From Strigamia acuminata (Eukaryota > Arthropoda > Chilopoda > Geophilomorpha > Linotaeniidae), in the NCBI GenBank assembly GCA_949358305.1, contig OX442314.1:25475060-25539059 (forward strand): a DNA stretch of 64,000 bases. Reading direction: 5' to 3'. The notes under the pieces are model-generated. The model was not told the origin of the DNA and searched no databases. It saw only the letters and a list, made by a program, of their open reading frames with translations. Positions 40,845 to 52,410 of this stretch are shown in pieces (the first letter of the stretch is position 1; each line of letters starts with the position of its first letter). Made by a program: the position numbers and the translations under genes.

Positions 40845-41160
40845 AGAGAGTTTGCAGGCTGCATTTTTTCCTTACAGTTGAAGACTATACGGTATAAAAA
40901 TAGTGTAAGGAAAAAATAATAAATCGAGGGTTTGCGAGCTGCATTTTTCCCTTACAGTTTAAGACTATACGGTATAAAAATGATAAATAGAGAGTTTGCG
41001 GGCTGCATTTTTCCCTTATCACTACACTATTTCAGCCAACTACTATTTTATTTTAGTGTTAAAAACGATACACTAAAGGTTTTTTGCTTAACGATACGGT
41101 ACTTAAATAGTGTTTCGTGGAGCAAAATAAGAAAAAAATGCATCCCTCAAATCATTAAAA
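40845..41160. mobile_element. MITE with triplicated left end
   Basis: The end motif GAGAGTTTGCRGGCTGCATTT appears three times in the same orientation (about 40845, 40924, 40987). The interior CACTACACTATTTCAGCCAA and CGATACACTAAAGGTTTTT match the copy at 27183-27634, and the right end is AAATGCATCCCTCAAAT. Confidence 0.65.
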
Positions 41161-43372
41161 ATATTAAACGCATTCAGAGTTTGTTTGAAAACATAAACTT
41201 GCCTTTGACTATGAATTTGTGAGTTTATTTCGCTTTTTTGTCGCTTATAATTTTGGGTTTTTAGTAATATTTGCATTCAAAGTTTCTGTTTCTGTGGTTT
41301 GTGGTGTTTTTATAAACAGCAAAAACAGAAGAAAAAACACTTGCCTAATTGTGAATACATTCATTATTTGGGCATGTTTGTAGTGTAGTTTTGTGGGTAT
41401 CATGCTCGGTCTTGCAAGTTAAATGGTGATTAAAAATTCCATCATTTTAATCAACCAACGAATTGTGGTTCACTTCTTTGGGCACAATTATACCATTGCT
41501 AACGTTTCAGGAAGTAGATGCATCGCTTGAAAGCAGTATGACGATCGGAATGTTCGACCCCTCTATCTAACTTTCGTTGCAGCCATTTTGAATTTGGTTG
41601 CAAAAACCAAAACTCGACATAAACTATTTCAAAAACAACTCCAACTCCAATTATTTTAATAGAAAATGTATAATTTCAACATTCAAATTCAACCAAACAA
41701 TTTTATTACAAAAAAAACAAAACTGTTCAACTCTTTTTCAAAAAACTCAACTTCTTGCTTCACCAACAAACCAGGTGCAGTTCAAACTACTAACTAACTT
41801 TTTTCTCTCCCATTTTTCCACTTAAAATAACATCAACCCTTTACCCCAGGCAGGGCCGGCTAGGACAATCATACATAAACTCATCTTCACTTTAATTTTC
41901 TACTTAACCTTCTATTTTTTTACATCATTTCTCCCTTTTTTTCATTTTTCGTTCAAATATATTGACTCAAACTACCAGTATTCGTTTATAACTCCTCCCA
42001 TTATTGCTAGTGGAAGCCTCTGGCCCTCCATTTATACATTAAACTTAAAAAAATAAAATGGCGCTCCTGTTTTTGATTATTACAAGCCGATCGTTATAAT
42101 TACTGGCGAGCACGTGGGCATTGACACTGGCAGCAGATGCACACGCGACGACTTCATTTTTCATGTGCAGCACGTGCTATCGAATAAAAAAAAAATTAAA
42201 TAACAAAAAAATAAATACTCAAGTCGGACAGGACAATTTCAGAAGTTCACCCCATCCGCATTGCCTTTGCTTCACACCTTCAAAGACGGAAATTTATTCC
42301 CAAAGATTGCAATTGCGATTCGCAGGACGACGAGTCGGTCCAGCTGGTTGTGCATGCAAATCCGCCATAAATTAACCAAGTCGATATAATCTGCCTCCAT
42401 AAACATAACACTTGCGTCGAAGCTAAACGGGCAATTATAAATGTTCGCACCTTCAACAAAACCAAACAGTGGCTTGAAATGAATAATAATTTATACAACT
42501 GCGCATCCAAGCCTTTAAAAAAAAAAGAGGAAAAAGGAGTTGAAAATTTTATTTATTTGCTTTGAGTAAACTGAACTTTATCTGATTGATCTAAAGTTGT
42601 AAATTAGTTTTTCAAATCATGTTCGAATTCCGCAATCTCCATTTTTTTTCTTGACCCTTTCATGCTCAGTGGGCAGTGGGCACTCGCCCTGGGCCCCAGA
42701 ATTCTCGGGACCCATTTCAGTTGTTCAGTTTATCAATAAAATATTTTTTAAAAGATCTCCACACAGAAATACACGAACAGTGAAGTTAATTTCGAATTAT
42801 TGGACGTAAAACTAATGAGAAAAGATGCAGCAACTTTAATTGCATATTTTTCATTTTATATGGCTTTTCTTTGAAACATAATTTCCCTTGCAATTTTTAT
42901 TACTCATATTTTTATTACACCTCAAATGGATCCATCTGTAAACATATCTTGTCAAGGTTAATAGTCGGCCTTCTTTACTTACGTAGTAGATGTATACCCA
43001 ATATCATCAAAAAACTAATAAACTCAAACTCATGATTTCGCATATGTATACGTATAGCCCGGTGTGGCTTTTGAGAAAAAATACTTTTCGCTTTATTAGG
43101 TCTTAAAAAGGGCTTAGACTTAGCGCTGAGGAGATCGAATCTTATAAGAGCTTAATATTATTCCGGACACGTTTCAGCTACTGTGAGTTAACAAAGCTAA
43201 ATTACCTGGAAATAAAAATTGGCAGACAAGTACACAAATTTTCCTGCGGGTAAAAATTAAAAGAAAAATTGGGCAGAAATGTATGGGAAAAAACGCTTGA
43301 TGGTTTGATTTTTAAAATAATTTAAACGGATTTGAAAAACACTTTAAAAGGGCTAAAAAAAATAATGGTAAT
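41161..43372. other. gene-less stretch
   Basis: Contains a solo CAGGGCCGGC element end (41853), G-poor sequence at 41640-41860, and a GC-richer patch at 42240-42370. No supported gene. Confidence 0.5.
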
Positions 43373-44595
43373 TGTAGAAAAATAATTAATGTAGAAGAAA
43401 ATGAGTAAAAAATAATAAATATGGAAGTAAATGAGTAAAAAATAATAAATATGGAAGTAAATGAGTAACAAATACTAAAAATAGAAGAAAATGAGCAAAA
43501 AATACTAAAAATAGAAGAAAATGAGTAAAAAATACTAAAAATAGAAGAAAATGAGTAAAAAATAATAAATGTGGAAGTACAATGAGTAAAAAATAACAAA
43601 TATGGAAGTAAATGAGTAACAAATACTAAAAATAGAAGAAAATGAGCAAAAAATACTAAAAATAGAAGAAAATGAGTAAAAAATAATAAATGTGGAAGTA
43701 CAATGAGTAAAAAATAACAAATATGGAAGTAAATGAGTAACAAATACTAAAAGTAGAAGAAAATGAGCAAAAAATACTAAAAATAGAAGAAAATGAGTAA
43801 AAAATAATAAATGTGGAAGTACAATGAGTAAAAAATAACAAATATGGAAGTAAATGAGTAACAAATACTAAAAATAGAAGAAAATGAGCAAAAAATACTA
43901 AAAATAGAAGAAAATGAGTAAAAAATAATAAATGTGGAAGTACAATGAGTAAAAAATAACAAATATGGAAGTAAATGAGTAACAAATACTAAAAATAGAA
44001 GAAAATGAGCAAAAAATACTAAAAATAGAAGAAAATGAGTAAAAAATAATAAATGTGGAAGTACAATGAGTAAAAAATAACAAATATGGAAGTAAATGAG
44101 TAACAAATACTAAAAGTAGAAGAAAATGAGTAAAAAATACTAAAAATAGAAGAAAATGAGTAAAAAATACTAAAAATAGAAGAAAATGAGTAAAAAATAA
44201 TAAATGTGGAAGTACAATGAGTAAAAAATAACAAATATGGAAGTAAATGAGTAACAAATACTAAAAATAGAAGAAAATGAGCAAAAAATACTAAAAATAG
44301 AAGAAAATGAGTAAAAAATACTAAAAATAGAAGAAAATGAGTAAAAAATAATAAATGTGGAAGTACAATGAGTAAAAAATAACAAATATCGAAGTAAATG
44401 AGTAACAAATACTAAAAGTAGAAGAAAATGAGTAAAAAATACTAAAAATAGAAGAAAATGAGTAAAAAATACTAAAAATAGAAGAAAATGAGCAAAAAAT
44501 ATTAAATATAGAAGAAAATGAGCTAAAAATATTGAAAATAGAAGAAAATGAGTAAAAAATACTGAAACTAGAAAAAAACGAGTAAAAATACTAAA
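43373..44595. repeat. 30-bp satellite array with 121/151-bp higher-order units
   Basis: About 40 monomers of 30-31 bases (core AATAGAAGAAAATGAGTAAA). Four monomer types (…GTGGAAGTACAATGAG, …ATATGGAAGTAAATGAG, …GAGCAAAA, …GAGTAAAA) repeat in fixed order with a 121-base period at least four times. Towards the right the period becomes 151 by gain of one monomer. Edge monomers are more diverged. Confidence 0.95.
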
Positions 44596-47500
44596 TTTAT
44601 TATTTTTTCAAGTAAAAAAAAATCAATTATATTTAATTTTAGAACAAAAAGTAAATGACGGATTGTAAAAGCCAGAATTGTGACATGCCGACATGCCTGG
44701 GCTAGGCACCATTGCAATTACATTACCTGTATACACAGGACTGTCAAATCAAAATCAGCCAGACACAAACCACACACAAACAAACAAACATCCAATAAAA
44801 GATCCTAAAATTACTAATCACACTAAAACAAGCCTACAGCTGCGCATTTCAGTCTATTTCAATTTCTTAAAAACTTTTTTTATCATTTTATTTAATGCTT
44901 AAATTAAATGATAATCCCATAACAGAACAATTAGATATGGCAGTGGTGTGACTCACACGCCATTAAGATTACTATGTGTTGGTGATTGTGAACTGAATAC
45001 ACAACACTTTTCTCAATAGCTTTAAAGACAAAAAAAAATAGAATCATCAAGATCACTTCTTTTTTCTTTTCTTTTTTTAATTGGTTCCTTAGTTTTTTTC
45101 TGTGTGTATTTTTTGTCCCCGCTCCATTCATCAAATGAACACAATTTGAGCATTAGGGATTGAAATGAATCTAATGTTGCGCAGTTTTTTAAATAATTTT
45201 CCCATTACGCTTTCATGGGTGGTCTTTAAACCATGCCCATGGGTTGTAATGGGACAGTATTGGAGTCCCATAATTGGTCTAATAAATGATTGCCTATAGG
45301 GAAAGGATAAGAGAATTAATTTCCCACGAAAAAAAAAATATATAATAAAAACGTAAACGAAAAGCGACATTTTAACAAATTCGTCAACTAAAAAAAAATA
45401 AAAATAAAACTTGTTAACAATTAGCAATTTTCTTATCTACGAGGAAAAAACTTTTATATTTGATTCGAAAACCTAAAAAGTGGAGCCCAAAAACTGGTTT
45501 GAGTACACTTTCCCATAGGATTGTACAGATGAAGATGTTAAAACAAGTTTGTTAAGACTACAGTAAAAGTATTGAATCAAAGTGATATATTTCACATAGC
45601 GAATAATTGACTTAAAAATTAAGTGGCATTAGCAAGGTAATTTAATTTAATAGCACTACATTTCAGTTTAGACATTTTAAAATAAACAGCATTCCTTCGG
45701 TGATATTTTATTTCCACGCCACACACCGGTTTTAATGACATTTATTGTCAATTTCATCTCTGAATACGAGCACAACTAGCTGACTCATTAGATGCATTCA
45801 AAGCCGAAGCAGTTAACGGTTCATTATGTTTTTGTTTACGCTAATGTAGTTTATCAAAAAGAAAGCTCAGTGACGGCTTACCCAAAAGGCAAATTAGCCA
45901 CATACCATGAGGCCCCAAAGATTTAAGGGGCCCCTGCAGTGCAAAAGACTATTAATGTATAAAATTTGTCTCTTTTCGGCAGATTTGAGCACCCAATGTA
46001 CCTGTGCCTACAGTTTGCATACAGTATCTTGATGCTAAATCCAAACTGCGCAATTTGTTATGCGCACAGGATTCCTGTGCTTGTGGATGCTGAAATATTG
46101 GAATAATCAATGTTTAAGTCTGTATGAGTCGTTTAAAATGCAAAAATAATGGAATAATGACATTTTAGTGACAAAATATTGGAATACAAAAAAAAATCAG
46201 TCATTCCCTTAAACAACATTCTAGTAATTGACGTTCTACAGGCTAATTTACTAAGGTTTAGCATCAAGTTACTGGACGCGAACTATAGGGGGTCCTACCC
46301 TGGAAGGAATTAATCCATCATAGAGAAACTTAATCGAAGTAAAATGGCTGACTTTCTGTTCACTTGTTGTCAAAAAGCAAAATTTGCAATTGCCAACTCG
46401 TTTTTCACGCACACAATTCAATGTACGACTGCGCCATGTTGGTTTGTTTAACATAACTGCTTTATTAAAAAGGTATTGTGGGTAATATACAATGAAATAT
46501 GGATTACACTAAAAACTAAGGTAAATACAAAAGGAGATTCATTAACCAAGGCTAACACACTTAGGACTTGTGTTATTCCGATAACTACTTTTTAATTAAG
46601 CCTATTATTTTCATTCAAGTTTGATTAATTGTATAGAACAACAGTTATCAAATGATTTTCCTTATTTATCACCGTACCTTTTTCTAATCAAACGGTAAGT
46701 GGAAAATAATAATTTCCCAAAATTAATTACGCTAGGGAATCCATTTCAAGCACATGCCCAGCGGAAGTTGTCAAACAAGGTGCCAACTTGGAGTATTAAC
46801 AGGGTGATCACTTATGTTTCAACTGAATACTTTGCAGTGGCAACTGGCAATTGGTATTACGCTGAGTGGAGAGTGCTTGATCTTCCCCAATTGATTTCTT
46901 TGAACTGACGCCGACACTTGAAAACGTCTCTCACCTTTAATAATTAATAATTTAATATGCACATCAATTTCACAAAATGAAATTAACAAAGTCCATGGGT
47001 GGTCCCTTGAATAAAAACAAGTAAATTAAAAAAATAAACGCTGCAAAAAGAATATTTATCGATGACTGTGATGTGGCTAAACACCGCTGATTAAAGAAAA
47101 ATTTGACAGCATGATTACTTAATAGGTGACAAACTGTGAGGAAAAAATCCTATCAATTGGAGTCAATGTTCTTGCAATTAAGGCAACTGCCATTAAGAAC
47201 CCCCGCTGACACCATGAGCCGTCATTAGTGATATTTCCGACAGATTTTTTACAGCTTTAATAACACTAATAATAATGTATTTGAAGGTATTTAGTTCACT
47301 GAAGATTTATCAGACTTTTACAAGTTTGAGACAATTCAGATTGACGGTTCTTGTAAGTTAACAAACGCGACATGTTGATTCTCACGGCTGTATCTCGGGA
47401 AAAAAGAGAGAAAAATTAATGAAATTTTAACTGGATACTTGTACAACATATTATTTTATTCAACTAAAATTTTATCAAAATCTATCGATTAGTTCTGAAG

Positions 47501-48149
47501 AAAAAAATTATTTTGTGAAGTGACATCAAAAGTAAGTTAATAAACTCTTGTTAACCATCGAGAAATCTTACAACGATGTCTGTTTATGCTTTGTTGGCCC
47601 TCCTTTAGCTTGTAGTATTGCTTTCAATCATTCAATCATTGCAATGTATTGAGGCCTAGTAAGTAATATTTGAATTTGGCGCAATTAGATTGTTAGCACG
47701 CTCTGGTGGTGGGATTTTAAACTTACGGTATCCAAACAAAGCCCCATTGAGCAACTTTCCCACACACTTGTACCTGCTGCTCCCTCTTTTCGTTTTTTTT
47801 AAACTTTTATTTTCCTGTTACACTTTACGATGTCTATATTTCTTCCAAATACTAATTACCCAACCTGAAACCACCGCAGACGATACGCACAAAATGAGAT
47901 GATGACCTGTCACATGAAACTACCTTCATTACTTAGAAAATAATTATTAATTATTTTTCACGCTGCAAAAACTGCAAAAGTCTTCATTTTGGCATTTTCC
48001 CAAACTGTTCAAGATTTAGTGACCCACAAATCTTAATTTTTTCTCCCCAACCTAATTTCTAACAAAACTACAAAACTCCAATTACAAATAAAAATTAGAA
48101 ATACTAAAAATAAAAATAAAAAACGGTTTTTGACGAGACAGGAAGCTCA
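44596..48149. other. gene-less stretch
   Basis: A hAT-like GC-rich fragment lies at about 45870-45950 (GAGGCCCCAAAG, GGGGCCCCTGCAGTG). 46700-46910 has an open frame with mixed composition (NWYYAEWRVLDLPQ) that lacks an ATG and splice sites. No supported gene. Confidence 0.45.
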
Positions 48150-48235
48150 TTGCACATTCATAAAATAATTTAGACTAAATTTAAACTGCTTGTCTCGATC
48201 TAACTGTTTTCAGTGCGCGCATGCGCCTACTGTAA
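48150..48235. mobile_element. internally deleted copy of the GCGCATGCGC MITE
   Basis: ATTCATAAAATAATTTAGAC, CTTGTCTCGATCTAACTGTT and GTGCGCGCATGCGCCTACTG follow the order of the element at 28362-28533 with the middle removed. Confidence 0.65.
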
Positions 48236-48317
48236 AACGAATAAAAATGGACCAAAGCGTCAGCAACTTCAACGCACGAAGTCTCGAACAAATTGTGATC
48301 TGATAACCGACTCTTAC

Positions 48318-48424
48318 CTGTGTGATTTGCAATTTGTTCAGGAACCCAAATGCCCATTTTTCACAGTTGATCTCACTGTAGCTTGCAGCTACCGTTTGGC
48401 CACAGTCGTGAAAGAAAACAGCAG
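48318..48424 (-). CDS. possible orphan internal exon, minus strand
   Basis: Read on the minus strand, a good acceptor (TTTTGAATTTTCAG) is followed by 107 bases. A strong donor (CACACAG|GTAAGAG) comes immediately after them. One frame is open across the whole exon: two bases of a split codon, then 35 codons ending in phase 0. The peptide contains FFHDCGQTVAASY and CEKWAFGFLNKLQ. I recognise no family. No partner exons could be linked, so this may be chance or the remnant of a larger gene with long introns. Confidence 0.35.
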
Positions 48425-49603
48425 CTGAAAATTCAAAATAAAGACATTTAATCAAGGAATAAAACCCGGATCAACATATAAAATGCTTGACGAGATTCTC
48501 AAGTTATTCTTCTCCATCAAAAAGACATTTACAGTTGCAATTATTTAACTTAAGTGTCTCTCATTTCGTATTCACAGCCTCATTTAGAGCATTAAACCTT
48601 TAATAAGCGCCATATTCCTAAATGAATTGTGTATTTCATCTCCCACAAATGTTTATAAGCTTAGAACTTGTGTTTTTATCAATTTGGTTATAGCTGGGCC
48701 ACGACTTCCACGGAACGAGGCCGAATTAGGCCATCAATAAGCCCAGAAGATGGTTCATCAAACCCTAATTTTCACGCCACATTCATTCACACTTAAAACC
48801 TGTATTTAACACCCAATCCCCAAGGTGATCTGACTGATCTCCCAACAACTCTTACACGCTGCTACTGTTTCCAGCCACAACTAAACAACCTAACTCCCGG
48901 CCACAGCACACCTACTATTTCACGGCCCACGCCCTTTTAACACCCAGACAACATCCCAAACAACTCAACCAAATGAAAAACGATTCCAATCGCAACTTTT
49001 CTTCACAATTTCACCCGTCCAAACAAAACAATTGCACAAACTAAAACGAGACACGTAGAAAGTGGTCAACTAATGTCGATATACTCGATTCGGTGAATAT
49101 TCCAGTCGTGCTGTCTGTGCCCCAACCGGAGCCCTTCCGTAGGCGAATAATTATAGGTTTTCTCCACTCAAAAGTTTGGTGTCTCTTAATCTTAACCGCC
49201 TGAATCTACATCATGCGCGGTTGCCTTTCGGCTCAGTTATCAGTCTCCTACAAGTGGTAATTATAGTGGACCATCCTTAGTTGGTTTGGCTGCCCCTTTC
49301 TCGGATGAGACTTGGAGAAGAATACGAGTGTATTCTCATTCTTCGCGGTGCACAATAAACTACATTTCCCCTCCAGTCAACTTGTGAAATGAAAAATGTT
49401 TTTTAAGAGCATCAATAAAATAATGTCACAAGAAGATGGGAAAAAAAAGGGATTTTAGAGAAACTAGTTTTTGGGGGATGTGCTTGTGGAAAATGTAACA
49501 TTGGAACGAGTAATAACTTTGAGAAATATTATGGTGCAGCTCAGGGAGCTGAGAAAAATTCTTTTATAATTGTTTCAGACATAAGCGCAATCAATAAAGC
49601 ATG
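48425..49603. other. gene-less, partly G-poor stretch
   Basis: 48760-49060 is C/A-rich and G-poor. 49090-49370 is of normal complexity and unannotated. Confidence 0.5.
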
Positions 49604-50150
49604 AAACGGTCGTGTTATGCTCGTGCTACAGGATTTAAAACGAGAATTTAGTGTTATGCTCGTGCTACAGAATTTAAAACGAGAATTTCGTGTTATGCTC
49701 GTGCTATGAGATTTAAAACGAGGATTTCGTGTTATGCTCGTTTTACAAAATTTAACACGAGAATTTCGTGTAATGCTCGTGTAACGAGATTTAACACGAG
49801 AATTTCATGTTGTGCTCGTGTTACAAAATTTAAAACGAGAATTTCGCGTTATGCTCGTGCTATGAAATTTAAAACGAGAATTTCGTGTTATGCTCGTTTT
49901 ACAAGATTTAACACGAGAATTTCGTGTTATGATTGTGTTACAAAATTTAACAAGAGAATTTCGTGTTACGCTCGTGTAAGGAGATTTAACACGAGAATTT
50001 CGTGTTACGCTCGTATAACGAGATTTAACACGAGAATTTCGTGTTATGCTCGTGTTACAAAATTTAACACGAGAATTTCGTGCTATCCTCGTGTTACAAA
50101 ATTTAACACGAGAATTTCGTGTTAAGCTCGTGTTAGATCCAACACGTAAA
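49604..50150. repeat. 39-bp hairpin-forming minisatellite, about 14 copies
   Basis: The 39-base unit carries CTCGTGTTA and TAACACGAG, inverted around a 7-base loop. It also carries AACACGA and TCGTGTT, inverted around GAATT. Each unit can therefore fold two mutually exclusive hairpins. Because 39 is a multiple of three, the array gives a long open frame that is probably an artefact. Decayed CGTG/CACG motifs continue to about 50430. Confidence 0.95.
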
Positions 50151-51836
50151 TTTCGTGTACAAAATCCTGTGTTAACCCTCGCGGTATTTAATAAAGAATT
50201 GACACAACACGAAAATTAGTAGGCCGAATATACTACCTGTTAACACGAATTGACGTTCTTGAATGTAACTCGTGCTAGCATAAGTTTAACACAAGATTCT
50301 CTTGTCTCGTGCAATAATTGCCTGGAATAAACATGATGAAACACGTGGCACGTGCTATTTCTGTCACACCACGAGGATCAAAACGAGATTTTACACGAGA
50401 TTGTCGTGCTAAATCTCGTGGCTCAACGTAAAATTACATTACATTTTAAATGTACTTAAAGTGGTATTCAGAATGTTGAATCAACATAGACGATGGAGTA
50501 ATAAAACAAACGTAACGCTAATTTAATAACACGACTGACTTTATTCCTTTTAAAGCACAAGTGGCGCTGCAAGAGATTAAACAGTTAAAGGTCAAATATT
50601 TCTGAACAAAATAAAAATAAAATAAATTGTGTGCCAGAATTTCAAATATAAAACAGCGAAGAAACCGATCACTTGTGACCACTGTGAGTCACAAAACACG
50701 CCCATTAGATGAGATCATATCAATTACACGATGCACAAATTCGTTCCAAAAAACCCCAAAACTCCATCGACAAAACTTAAAATTTATTTCACCCGCGTTT
50801 AGTTTTCTCATAATCGATGTAACAAGAAATAATTATTTAATAAACAATCTCGTTTCCACGTTAATCACCGCCGATTAGGCAACTTTCCCAATAAAAACAT
50901 CTCCCAAGGCCGATAAGTCTAGGTCAAAACAATTATTTTTTCTCTCGATATAGTCATGGTAAATTTTCATGAATTTTTCATGCTGGGGTGATAATGAACG
51001 TGTGTACGAGTTAACATGCTGGAAAATGTTTCGCACAACAGAAGCAAAAACTCGAAGCCGACGGGCAATGGTTCAAATTGGTAAGTGGTCGGCATGACCA
51101 ACCCAAAAGACATTTTCAACTTGACTCCCATCATACCGTGCTATTTTGTTATCTTTTTTTTTTTTTGATGAGTGGTTTCCTTTATTTTTCGGAAAAAAGC
51201 CATTCTTTAATTCTTTTGGGGATATATAAAAAAAAAATGTAGAAAAAAAAAAATAAAATGTCTTCAGCGACAGTTCTGAGTTGCCAGAGATGCAGTAAAT
51301 TGATAAGATGAGGGGATAGCAGCGGAGCTTCACCTTGGCCTAGGAAACCAAGCGGAAAAAATAAAAAGAAGAAGAAGAAGAAAAAATTTGCAACAAATTA
51401 AATGGAATTTGACGTTTCATTTTACTTGGAATTATAATTAGACTGCAAAGTTAATTTGAGAATTCTGTTTTTGTTATTTTTGCTTTCAATTTGCGCAAAA
51501 TGTAATTTCTGTACGAATAAAAATTACGTTTTACTTCGGTTTCCATGCTGTTAATATTTACAATGTAATTATTCCAAAACGTCTGGGAGGAGCAATTATC
51601 TGACCTCAAGCATTTTCAGCTTGTGAGAACGTTGTGGGGCTTTTCTCAGGGGCAGATGAGCCAAATTACTAATTAGGTATCTGCATCGGAGCCCCGCAGT
51701 TCCACTATTTTGTCAGTAATTAATTTTTTATTTGGAAAAGTGCATCTTCCTAACTGAAATGGTTCCATTTTCCACATTAACGGTGCATTTTGAATTTAAA
51801 TTTTTTTAAAAAAGTACATAGTCCGACTATGGGCGT
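50151..51836. other. gene-less stretch
   Basis: The first 280 bases hold decayed CACG/CGTG hairpin motifs from the neighbouring 39-bp array. The rest is ordinary AT-rich sequence. Confidence 0.5.
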
Positions 51837-51867
51837 CCCAAGGTGCCCCAAGGTGCCCCAAGGTGCC
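51837..51867. repeat. 11-bp tandem repeat, three copies
   Basis: Three tandem copies of CCCAAGGTGCC about 70 bases before the 20-bp array. Confidence 0.8.
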
Positions 51868-51938
51868 ACTGGCAGAGATGGGCCCAGAAAAAATGCAAGA
51901 TAATGGCCATTTTGGTTCAATTTTTCACAAACAAAAAA

Positions 51939-52188
51939 TTTTGGGTCCAAAAAATAAATTTTGGGTCCAAAAAATAAATTTTTGGTCTAAAAAATAAATT
52001 TTTGGTCCAAAATATAAATTTTTGGTCCAAAAAATAAATTTTTGGTCCAAAAAATAAATTTTTGGTCCAAAAAATAAATTTTTGGTCCAAAAAATAAATT
52101 TTGGGTCCAAAAAATAAATTGTTGGTCCAAAAAATAAATTTTGGGTCCAAAAAATAAATTTTAGGTCCAAAATATGAATTTTAGTGCA
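51939..52188. repeat. 20-bp minisatellite, about 12 copies
   Basis: Very regular copies of TTTTTGGTCCAAAAAATAAA, mostly differing at one or two positions. The half-site TTTTGG-TCCAAAA is nearly self-complementary. Open frames on the minus strand through the array are repeat artefacts. Confidence 0.95.
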
Positions 52189-52326
52189 GGTTTAAAAAGT
52201 TTTTTTTAAAAAAACGATGAAATTGAGTACACAGAATGTTAAATGAAATGTATGGTATATCGTAATATGGTAATCAGAATGATAAATTGCACTCGCTTTT
52301 AAATCACAAGGACAATAGCCTTAGGT

Positions 52327-52410
52327 GTTAGACTGAACGACGGCACAACACCTAGAAATTGGGTATAGCCAATATGAATTCCATATTAGTTTGACGTCAT
52401 TCAGTCTAAC
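52327..52410. mobile_element. small inverted-repeat element
   Basis: GTTAGACTGAACGACG at 52327 and CGTCATTCAGTCTAAC at 52395 are inverted with one mismatch over 16 bases, around a 52-base centre. No clear target duplication. Confidence 0.6.

Noticed and set aside
42615-42640. GTTCGAATTCC resembling a tRNA B box
   Set aside because: No matching A box or cloverleaf stems could be drawn around it. I found no convincing tRNA, rRNA or snRNA gene in the window.
43312-44408. Family of 71-143-codon minus-strand ORFs rich in Phe, Leu, Ser and Ile
   Set aside because: They are readings of the 30-bp array in rotating frames. The open frames come from unit length and composition, with no start, splice or signal evidence.
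49706-50125. 139-codon ORF with a 13-residue repeat
   Set aside because: It is the 39-bp minisatellite read in frame; the unit length is a multiple of three by itself, and the array starts and ends without gene signals.
51917-52170. Minus-strand ORFs of a Phe/Trp/Lys repeat protein
   Set aside because: Produced by the 20-bp array in several frames at once.
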